Of a stretch of 5,126 nt of DNA, positions 1-5,126 are shown one piece after another. The number at the start of each line of letters is the position of its first letter. The first letter of the stretch is position 1. The notes beneath the pieces are model-generated. The model saw nothing but the letters and a program-made list of their open reading frames with translations, was not told where the DNA came from and searched no databases. The position numbers and the translations under genes were made by a program. This DNA comes from Pseudomonadota bacterium (GTDB taxonomy: Bacteria > Pseudomonadota > Gammaproteobacteria > Steroidobacterales > Steroidobacteraceae): the NCBI GenBank assembly GCA_028067895.1, contig JAPTUI010000118.1:1-5126 (forward strand). Reading direction: 5' to 3'.

Positions 1-2
1 TT

Positions 3-110
3 GATCTCTTCGAGCACACCGAAGTGCACTCGCTGACCCCTACCAACCTGCTGTCGGGATGGCCGCTTTCCGGCACGCGCACAGCAAGGTGGACATCGAA
101 TGCGCGATGA
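3..110 (+). CDS. Possible 3' end of an upstream gene (partial, unidentified)
   Basis: The frame beginning at base 3 is open from the window edge for 35 codons and ends at a TGA at 108-110. It starts DLFEHTEVH and then runs through a Thr/Pro/Leu stretch into an Arg-rich end. The first nine residues resemble residues 51-59 of the glycosyltransferase encoded at 1244-2608 (DLFVHSEVR), in the same frame and with high nucleotide identity, so this could be the end of a degraded or truncated related gene. The resemblance stops after about ten codons. The fragment is too short to name and may be chance open sequence; no start is visible because it lies outside the window. Confidence 0.2.
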   Translation, partial: DLFEHTEVHSLTPTNLLSGWPLSGTRTARWTSNAR

Positions 111-372
111 ATCTCGCGGCACCGCCTTTTTTACCGCACCAAATCCTTCGTTGCCCTGTCCGAACCCGGACAAATGACGACAGAGCACTCACTTTGGCAC
201 ATTCCAATGGAGCTTGAACGCCCACTCGCGACAAATCCCGTCGCAGCAACCGAGTATGATCACCGGCCTGCGGCCGGATTGAGAGCCGCCGTAATTGCGC
301 CGGACCGAACCCTGCTCGCATGACACATGCTGCGCGCCGCCCGTTTCGCATCGGTCAGCACGGATCTCACTC
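111..372. other. Upstream region without a convincing gene
   Basis: This stretch of about 260 bases precedes the FkbM methyltransferase. A forward ORF of 52 codons (59-217) and two reverse ORFs cross it, but their translations are rich in Arg, His and Cys with no recognisable motif, as expected of non-coding frames in GC-rich DNA. A TATGAT at 255-260 resembles a -10 box, but no acceptable -35 hexamer lies 16-18 bases upstream, so I do not call a promoter. A promoter for the downstream genes is likely to lie here but cannot be pinned down by eye. Confidence 0.4.
263..277. repeat. Short GC-rich inverted repeat (hairpin)
   Basis: CCGGCC (263-268) and GGCCGG (272-277) form a perfect 6-base dyad around a 3-base loop. 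The right arm overlaps a second possible pairing, GCGGC (270-274) with GCCGC (285-289), so the two stems exclude each other. No T-run follows, so it is not a good intrinsic terminator. It could be a weak RNA structure in a leader, or chance in GC-rich sequence. Confidence 0.25.
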
Positions 373-1071
373 ATGAACAGATCGAACACCAGAAGTTGGC
401 TAAAGAGTCTCTCCGGCAGGCTCCCTCTTCACTCCCAGCAAACTCTCAAACGGCTGTACTTCACCCATCACATTAAGCGCGGGAAATTCGTTACCTCGGA
501 GCCGGAATTCGAGCGCCTCGGCGAATGGGTCAAGAAGGGAGACTGGGTCATTGACGTTGGCGCGAATATCGGGCATTACACCGCACGCCTGTCGAACCTG
601 GTCGGATTGGGAGGGCGCGTGATCGCCTGCGAACCCGTGCCGGAGACCTTCGCGCTTCTCGTCGCGCTCATGGCAACCACGGGCGCCCACAATATCTCGC
701 TGCTGAACGTAGCCGCCTCGGCAGACAGCGGCGTATCCGGCATGTCCATGCCCCGATTCGTCACCGGCCTGACAAACTATTACATGGCAAGTCTGACGAC
801 GTCTGACAGCGCCTTCGATGTGCTCACACTGCCGCTCGATGCTTTGACACCCCCGGAACGGATCGCGCTGATCAAGATCGATGTGGAGGGGCATGAACTG
901 AAAGCGCTGCAGGGAATGCGAACTCTTCTGACGAGGGATCATCCGCGCCTCATTGTCGAGGGCAGATCGGATGACGTTGCCTCGTTTCTGGGGACCTGCG
1001 GATATCGATTCTTTGAGCTAGGCGGCTCGCCGAATCGCGTATTCGAGATCCACAACACCGCGCAGAGGTAA
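373..1071 (+). CDS. FkbM family SAM-dependent methyltransferase
   Basis: Predicted 232-residue cytoplasmic methyltransferase of the FkbM family (class I Rossmann fold), members of which O-methylate sugars and polyketides. The SAM-binding motif I is DVGANIGHYT at residues 61-70; the acidic residue after strand 2 is E87 in ACEP. The family-typical IKIDVEGHE block is at 167-175, followed by LKALQGM. Strand-end motifs RLIVEG (192-197) and FEL near the C-terminus complete the domain. Length fits a single-domain member. I chose ATG 373 because homologous-looking sequence begins after it; a TTG at 295 would add 26 residues without family character. Neither start has a good Shine-Dalgarno sequence. 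The setting beside a glycosyltransferase suggests methylation of a glycan hydroxyl, but the substrate cannot be read from sequence. Confidence 0.9.
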   Translation: MNRSNTRSWLKSLSGRLPLHSQQTLKRLYFTHHIKRGKFVTSEPEFERLGEWVKKGDWVIDVGANIGHYTARLSNLVGLGGRVIACEPVPETFALLVALMATTGAHNISLLNVAASADSGVSGMSMPRFVTGLTNYYMASLTTSDSAFDVLTLPLDALTPPERIALIKIDVEGHELKALQGMRTLLTRDHPRLIVEGRSDDVASFLGTCGYRFFELGGSPNRVFEIHNTAQR

Positions 1072-1243
1072 GAATGCCTTCGCTTGGAAAATCTTTCATA
1101 GCGACGCCTGCGCGCGTGCGTTTCGCCTGCCGGAACCACTCTACAGCGCAACGCTCAATCCTGCGCGGAGCTGTGCGAATGAGGTCTTCGCGCACGATCG
1201 CACGTTTCGAACGACCGCACACTCACGTGAGACCGTAATCATC
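1072..1243 (+). other. Intergenic gap with an SD-preceded small ORF
   Basis: This 172-base gap between the methyltransferase and the glycosyltransferase holds no recognised gene. An ATG at 1074 sits 5 bases after AGAGG (1064-1068), which overlaps the end of the methyltransferase gene, and opens 54 codons ending at TAA 1236-1238, six bases before the glycosyltransferase GTG. Its translation is strongly Arg/Ser/Thr-rich with no motif, so it may simply be noise or a translational bridge. The glycosyltransferase frame itself is also open across the whole gap, but has no ATG, GTG or TTG in it. No terminator-like stem with a T-run is visible. Confidence 0.35.
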
Positions 1244-2608
1244 GTGACCGCCGACAGCCACAACCCCATGGAGAATCATCACTCGAACTCCATTCTCATA
1301 GTCCTGCCGATCGCGCCTTGGCCGGCGCGGCACAATGGCATCTCGATCCGCTACTATCCATTGATCGAAGCGCTGGCGACACGCCACGAGATCGATCTCT
1401 TCGTGCACAGCGAAGTGCGCGCGAGGATCCCCGATGACCCGTTGCTCGCGTCGCTGCGCAAAGTGACCGTTCGCGAGAAGAACATGCGCCCGCCGGCATT
1501 CACCGATCGGATCGCGACGCTGGCGGAGGCATTTTCACCCTTCGGCACGCCGTACAGATTCGCGCGCTACCATTCCCAGCTCGTACTGCGCGACCTCAGC
1601 GAGTTCATCGGCGTCCAGCGTTACGACACGCTCCTGTGGGTGATGTACGAGTACCGCCACCTGCTCAGGCGGCTCAAGCCGCAACTGCGCGGCACGCGCA
1701 CCGTGTACGACAGCATCGACTCCCCTTACCTGCATCACCTGCGCGAAGCACGTCCGGACGGACTGCGCGGCGCCTGGTGGGCTTTCGATCTCTGGAAGAC
1801 CCGGCGATGGGAGAACCAACTGCATGGCGGAGTCGATGCAGCCGCCTACATCTCCGCGCCGGACGCCACCGCATCGGCCGACGGTGCGCATGCTCCGCCG
1901 GAGGTCATCCCGAACGGCATCTATCTCGCCGGCGAGCCACCGCCCTCGGCGGCGCTGCCGATCACAAATACAATCGGATTCCTCGGCAACATGGCTTATG
2001 GACCGAATATCGCCGGCGCGCTTCGGCTGCACAGCGACGTCTTCACGCCCCTGAAGCGGGAATTCACGGACTTGCGCCTGGCGATCATCGGCCGCGCTCC
2101 CGTGGAATCGATTCGGGCGCTGTCGGGCACGGACGTCGAGGTGACGGGCACGGTGGATTCCATCTGGCCGCACATCGCGAACGTCGGGGTCTTCGTCTAC
2201 CCCATGACCGAGGGCGCGGGGCTGCAGAACAAGATCCTCGAGGCCATGCACGCCGGCAAGCCGGTGGTCACGACCGAGATCTGCCTGAACAGTGTCGGCG
2301 CGCGTGAAGGCGAGGAACTTCTGGTCGGACGCAGCACCGAAGAGCTGTGCGCACACACCCGTCGATTGCTGCGTGATCCGGACTACGCCCGCGAGATCGG
2401 TCGGCGCGGCAAGGCGTATGTCGACCGGACATTCGAGATGACTCAGGTGGTCCAGCGCTTCGAGCGCTTCCTGATAGGCAATGTGCCTCCGGGAGAGCCG
2501 AATCACGGCGGCCACGCCTTTTCCGCGATTGCAGATACCCCGTCGCAGAGCGCGTCGAAACATCAGGTTATACGGACATCCGCGGAAACTGGTGGCTTAA
2601 ACGAGTGA
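1244..2608 (+). CDS. GT4-like glycosyltransferase (exopolysaccharide type)
   Basis: Predicted 454-residue GT-B fold glycosyltransferase that would transfer a sugar from a nucleotide-sugar donor to a growing glycan at the cytoplasmic face of the membrane. The N-terminal acceptor domain starts with ILIVLPIAPWPARHNGISIR (17-36), giving the first beta strand and glycine-containing loop. The linker carries VIPNGIY (221-227), typical of the domain hinge. The C-terminal donor domain has IGFLGNMAYGPN (244-255), LAIIGRAP (279-286), VTGTV (300-304) and the donor-binding block EGAGLQNKILEAM (323-335) then GKPVVTT (338-344), where E323 and E333 are the likely nucleotide-sugar contacts. This pattern resembles the sugar transferases of PEP-CTERM/exosortase loci (TIGR03087-like), from memory. 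The tail after about residue 411 shows no family features. GTG 1244 has only a weak GTGAGA upstream; ATG 1268 (residue 9) is an alternative. The donor sugar is unknown. Confidence 0.88.
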   Translation: MTADSHNPMENHHSNSILIVLPIAPWPARHNGISIRYYPLIEALATRHEIDLFVHSEVRARIPDDPLLASLRKVTVREKNMRPPAFTDRIATLAEAFSPFGTPYRFARYHSQLVLRDLSEFIGVQRYDTLLWVMYEYRHLLRRLKPQLRGTRTVYDSIDSPYLHHLREARPDGLRGAWWAFDLWKTRRWENQLHGGVDAAAYISAPDATASADGAHAPPEVIPNGIYLAGEPPPSAALPITNTIGFLGNMAYGPNIAGALRLHSDVFTPLKREFTDLRLAIIGRAPVESIRALSGTDVEVTGTVDSIWPHIANVGVFVYPMTEGAGLQNKILEAMHAGKPVVTTEICLNSVGAREGEELLVGRSTEELCAHTRRLLRDPDYAREIGRRGKAYVDRTFEMTQVVQRFERFLIGNVPPGEPNHGGHAFSAIADTPSQSASKHQVIRTSAETGGLNE

Positions 2609-2616
2609 CATTCGTA

Positions 2617-2622
2617 TATATT
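2617..2622 (+). promoter_or_regulatory. Possible -10 element before the FkbH gene
   Basis: An AT-rich TATATATT stretch at 2615-2622 stands out in GC-rich surroundings, between the glycosyltransferase stop and the FkbH start. TATATT at 2617-2622 fits a -10 box, but the sequence 17 bases upstream (GGCTTA, 2594-2599) is a poor -35. If used, transcription would begin near 2629, giving an mRNA with almost no leader, which would fit the lack of a Shine-Dalgarno sequence there. The evidence is weak. Confidence 0.22.
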
Positions 2623-2635
2623 CTACCCACGTGTG

Positions 2636-4381
2636 ATGAAACTCAGCGACGCAATCAAGATTCAGCGTGGGGCCAACGCGATAGCGCCGCCTTACAAGGT
2701 ACTGCTCGCGTGTGGTTTCACGCCGCTGCATCTTCAAACATTTTTCCATGCGCACCTGCAGCAGCTCCTCCCGGAGCACCGAGTCGAGCTGCAAACCGGC
2801 TTGTTCGGCGACCTAGTCGGTACCCTCAGAGCCGCACTAGCGGACTCGGTGCAGGCGATCGCCTTGGTCATCGAATGGACGGACCTCGATCCACGCCTCG
2901 GATATCGCGAGGCTCATTCGTGGAGTGCGCGGGACAGTGAACAGATCGTAGCGAACTGCGCGCACACGCTTGATCGCCTGGCCGCGACCATTGAGTCAGT
3001 CGGCCATGGCCGGAAAGTCGCCGTCGTGACACCCACCCTCGCCCTCTCGCCGACATTCGATGCTGCGCTCTGGTGTTCCGCACCGGCAGCCCTGCGTCTT
3101 AAGAACTACGTTGCAGCCTTTGAGACGCGCGTCAATGCAATGCCTAATCTTGCACTGCTCGATACGGCACGGCTTGCGCAGTACAGTCCCGCCGCCCAGC
3201 GCTACGACGCAAACTCGGATCTGTACGTTGGCTTCCCCTACACCCGTTCTCATGCCGACGTGATCGCGGAAGCATTGGCTAGGATCCTGGTGCCGGCCGC
3301 GCGCAAAAAGGGACTTATCACGGATCTTGACCATACGCTCTGGCACGGCATCCTCGGGGACGTCGGTGCTGCGGGGCTACAGTGGGATCTTCCCTCGCAT
3401 CAACAGCACCATGGTCTTTATCAGACACTGCTGCAGGCACTTGCAGACTCCGGGGTTCTCATCGCCGTAGCGAGCAAAAACGACCCGGAGGCAGTGCAAG
3501 AGGCGCTGCAACGGCCTGACTTGCGCATCTCACCGACGGCCCTGTTTCCGGTTGAGGCACATTGGCATCCTAAATCACAATCCGTCAGCCGGATCCTACA
3601 GTCCTGGAACATCTCGGCGGACGCAGTTGTTTTCGTCGACGATAGTGCACACGAACTTGCCGAAGTCGCGACCGCGCATCCGGCAATTCACTGCCTGCAG
3701 TTTCCTTGGAACGACATGGAACGGAGCATATCTCTTTTACACGAGATTCGCGACTTGTTCGCCAAGGAGCGGACATCGCACGAGGACATGATTCGGATCC
3801 AAAGCGTACGCGAGAATGCCGCGTTCAACGACACTTTGAGAGCGCATGCAGCGGATTCGGAGTCGTTTCTCGCAGGTCTTGATGCCCGTATCGACATCGA
3901 CTTCTCGCCGGCAGCCAACGACGGACGCGCACTCGAGCTCGTCAACAAGACAAACCAATTCAATCTCAATGGCAGGCGGTTCCTTGAGGCGGAGTGGAAT
4001 GAGCGCGCCAGAAAGGCCGACACATGGATCGCCGGGGTCTCTTACATCGATCGATTCGGCCCGCTCGGGAAGATTGCTGTACTTCAGGGCCGCCAGACAC
4101 TCGACGGATTGCACGTCGACACGTGGGTCATGAGTTGCCGCGCGTTCAGCCGCCGCATCGAGTTTGCGTGCGTTCAGGTCCTGATTGAGCACTTCAACGT
4201 GGTTGAGTTATCCTTTGCGTTGTCGAAGACGCCGAAGAACGCTCCCATCCGGACATTCTTTTCACTATTTTCCGCGCGTGATGCTGGATTGCACTTGGTC
4301 GTGACACGCGAACAGTTCGAGCAAGTTTGCCCGAAGCTCTATCAGCGCATAAACGTTGTTCCAGGGGTTATCAATGCCTGA
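2636..4381 (+). CDS. FkbH-like HAD-IIIC protein (glyceryl-ACP loading)
   Basis: Predicted 581-residue cytoplasmic protein of the FkbH family. Characterised members dephosphorylate 1,3-bisphosphoglycerate and pass the glyceryl group to a carrier-protein thiol. Residues about 20-215 form an N-terminal alpha/beta domain (starts YKVLLACGFTPLH), as in longer family members. The HAD core has DLDHTLW (230-236, nucleophile D230 and D232), SKN (280-282), WHPKS with K313, and FVDDS with D335/D336, so all four HAD motifs are intact. The C-terminal GNAT-like part has NKTNQFNLNGRR (437-448), DRFGPLG (472-478) and MSCRAFSRRIE (499-509), all FkbH hallmarks. The usual DLDNTLW here reads DLDHTLW. GTG 2633 lies just before ATG 2636; no clear ribosome-binding site precedes either. 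The gene begins 27 bases after the glycosyltransferase stop and overlaps the ACP gene, its probable partner. The actual substrate is inferred from the family. Confidence 0.92.
   Translation: MKLSDAIKIQRGANAIAPPYKVLLACGFTPLHLQTFFHAHLQQLLPEHRVELQTGLFGDLVGTLRAALADSVQAIALVIEWTDLDPRLGYREAHSWSARDSEQIVANCAHTLDRLAATIESVGHGRKVAVVTPTLALSPTFDAALWCSAPAALRLKNYVAAFETRVNAMPNLALLDTARLAQYSPAAQRYDANSDLYVGFPYTRSHADVIAEALARILVPAARKKGLITDLDHTLWHGILGDVGAAGLQWDLPSHQQHHGLYQTLLQALADSGVLIAVASKNDPEAVQEALQRPDLRISPTALFPVEAHWHPKSQSVSRILQSWNISADAVVFVDDSAHELAEVATAHPAIHCLQFPWNDMERSISLLHEIRDLFAKERTSHEDMIRIQSVRENAAFNDTLRAHAADSESFLAGLDARIDIDFSPAANDGRALELVNKTNQFNLNGRRFLEAEWNERARKADTWIAGVSYIDRFGPLGKIAVLQGRQTLDGLHVDTWVMSCRAFSRRIEFACVQVLIEHFNVVELSFALSKTPKNAPIRTFFSLFSARDAGLHLVVTREQFEQVCPKLYQRINVVPGVINA
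4363..4367 (+). promoter_or_regulatory. Ribosome binding site of the ACP gene, inside the FkbH gene
   Basis: AGGGG lies 6 bases before ATG 4374, within the last codons of the FkbH gene. It is the clearest Shine-Dalgarno site in the window and decides the ACP start at 4374 over the in-frame TTG at 4356, which would lie upstream of the site. It supports translational coupling of the two genes. Confidence 0.7.
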
Positions 4382-4616
4382 CGTAAGATCGCGCCTCGTC
4401 GGTTGCTTTCAAGTAGTTTTCGACGGCCTTTCTGATGCACAGGTCGAGCAGGCGACCCGCGCCGCTACAGAATCATGGGATTCAGTAGCTGCCATCACAC
4501 TGGTCAATGTGGTGGAAGAGGAATTCCATATTCAGATAGACTACGACCGATTGCCGGAACTCGACTCATTTCCACGGATTTTAGATTATCTGACGCAGAG
4601 ACTTTGTCTGACGTGA
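4374..4616 (+). CDS. Acyl carrier protein
   Basis: Predicted 80-residue carrier protein, the normal size for a free-standing ACP. The phosphopantetheine attachment motif is ESWDSVAAITL (33-43), with S37 the expected modified serine, in place of the commoner DSL. Helix III onwards follows the family pattern VVEEEFHIQID (47-57), and the C-terminal part PRILDYL (67-73) fits the last helix. The start overlaps the FkbH stop by 8 bases (4374-4381) and has its own AGGGG site, so production in step with FkbH is likely. It is therefore the best candidate acceptor for the glyceryl group. It is not the housekeeping fatty-acid ACP: the sequence lacks the GADSLD motif and the usual fab neighbours. The gene is about 50% GC by hand count, lower than the genes upstream. 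Confidence 0.9.
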   Translation: MPDVRSRLVGCFQVVFDGLSDAQVEQATRAATESWDSVAAITLVNVVEEEFHIQIDYDRLPELDSFPRILDYLTQRLCLT

Positions 4617-4628
4617 GAATGTTAACCA

Positions 4629-5105
4629 ATGACTGACGCTTCGCGCCCCTGGAATTTTCATCACGTGGGTTTCGTGGTCGAAAAGATCGACGACTCTGTG
4701 ACCGCCCTCAGGACCACGCTTCGGGCGACTTGGACAGGAAATATCTTTGTCGATCCCCTGCAGCGGGTGCGGGTGACGTTCCTGCAGGTTACGACAGGTC
4801 AAGCAATGTTGGAGTTGGTGGAACCACTCGGTGCCGACTCGCCAGTGCAGCGGTTCCTTTCTGAAAATGGCGGAGGGCTGCATCACATGTGTTACGAGGT
4901 GAGCGACATCGAGCTCGAACTCGCTCACGTCAGGAGGTGTGGCGGGATCGTTGTCAGTAGACCGAAACCAGCTGTTGCGTTCGGCGGCCGGCGGATTGCG
5001 TGGATCCTCTCGTCTTCCGGCTTGCTCGTTGAGTTTCTCGAGGAATCCACCGAAGGCCTAGACCGGTCCGTGCCATCGGAAACGGTGCGGTATTTCCGCG
5101 GATAA
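4629..5105 (+). CDS. VOC family protein, methylmalonyl-CoA epimerase-like
   Basis: Predicted 158-residue metalloenzyme of the vicinal oxygen chelate superfamily with two beta-alpha-beta-beta-beta modules. The first has FHHVGFVV (10-17) and MLELVEPLGADSP (60-72); the second GGLHHMCYEV (82-91) and GLLVEFLEE (131-139). The PLGADSP and LHHMCYEV blocks closely follow methylmalonyl-CoA epimerase. Likely metal ligands are H12, E62, H85 or H86, and E135. By eye, the epimerase glutamate before GV(S/R)V is replaced by L44 (DPLQRVRV), so the chemistry may differ. The gene starts 12 bases after the ACP stop with only a weak GAGA upstream, and appears to belong to the same operon. A job on the carrier-bound C3 unit is inferred from position; ordinary methylmalonyl-CoA epimerisation is an alternative but no mutase or carboxylase is nearby. 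C-terminal 18 residues are outside the fold. Confidence 0.87.
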   Translation: MTDASRPWNFHHVGFVVEKIDDSVTALRTTLRATWTGNIFVDPLQRVRVTFLQVTTGQAMLELVEPLGADSPVQRFLSENGGGLHHMCYEVSDIELELAHVRRCGGIVVSRPKPAVAFGGRRIAWILSSSGLLVEFLEESTEGLDRSVPSETVRYFRG

Positions 5106-5126
5106 TCCAGAGTCTGGGCAGTCGGC
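5106..5126. other. Window end, nothing recognisable
   Basis: The 21 bases after the VOC stop codon contain no start codon with a ribosome-binding site and no terminator-like stem, so the operon may continue beyond the window. Confidence 0.4.

Noticed and set aside
195..209. TGGCAC at 195-200 as a possible sigma-54 promoter
   Set aside because: The required TTGC-type element five bases further on is absent (AATG instead).
263..277. The CCGGCC/GGCCGG stem as a transcription terminator
   Set aside because: The stem is only 6 base pairs and no T-run follows it.
400..942. A 180-codon minus-strand frame across the methyltransferase gene
   Set aside because: It is the antisense of conserved FkbM motifs and shows no family features of its own.
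1636..2307. A 223-codon plus-strand frame inside the glycosyltransferase gene
   Set aside because: Its translation is dominated by Arg, Ala and His with no domain, and it overlaps conserved donor-site motifs in the real frame.
1535..2563. A 342-codon open frame on the minus strand across the glycosyltransferase gene
   Set aside because: It lies opposite a clear GT-B gene, its translation is Arg- and Val-rich without motifs, and long antisense frames are expected in GC-rich coding DNA.
373..4381. Reading the FkbM and FkbH genes together as an FK506-type methoxymalonyl-ACP pathway
   Set aside because: The shared names come from one historical cluster; FkbM is not part of extender-unit synthesis, and the dehydrogenase and O-methyltransferase genes of that pathway are not in the window.
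1..5126. CRISPR arrays, tRNA or rRNA genes, insertion sequences
   Set aside because: I saw no regularly spaced repeats, no tRNA-like cloverleaf, no rRNA sequence and no transposase or terminal inverted repeats.

Overview
The window looks like part of a surface-polysaccharide or glycolipid biosynthesis locus from a GC-rich bacterium, most likely a member of the Pseudomonadota. That assignment is a guess from codon and base composition and from gene families; no taxonomic marker is present. All confident genes lie on the + strand.

Layout. Positions 1-110 may hold the last 35 codons of an upstream gene (weak). Positions 111-372 hold no convincing gene, only one short GC-rich hairpin. Positions 373-1071 encode a FkbM-family SAM-dependent methyltransferase. 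A 172-base gap (1072-1243) follows, with an intriguing but unconvincing small ORF. Positions 1244-2608 encode a GT-B (GT4-like) glycosyltransferase resembling the sugar transferases of exosortase/EPS loci. A three-gene cassette then follows: an FkbH-like HAD-IIIC protein (2636-4381), an acyl carrier protein (4374-4616, overlapping FkbH by 8 bases) and a VOC protein resembling methylmalonyl-CoA epimerase (4629-5105). The last 21 bases hold nothing recognisable.

How the genes may work together. FkbH proteins load a glyceryl unit from 1,3-bisphosphoglycerate onto the phosphopantetheine arm of a carrier protein; the adjacent ACP, translationally coupled to FkbH, is the obvious acceptor. The VOC protein is placed to epimerise or otherwise modify the carrier-bound C3 unit, a role not established for this family. 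The glycosyltransferase and FkbM methyltransferase would build and O-methylate a glycan that the C3 unit might decorate. This last link is inference: no acyltransferase, dehydrogenase or ketosynthase that would use the loaded ACP lies inside the window.

Base composition falls from about 63% GC in sampled lines of the glycosyltransferase to about 50% in the ACP gene, so the FkbH-ACP-VOC cassette may have a different history from the genes upstream.
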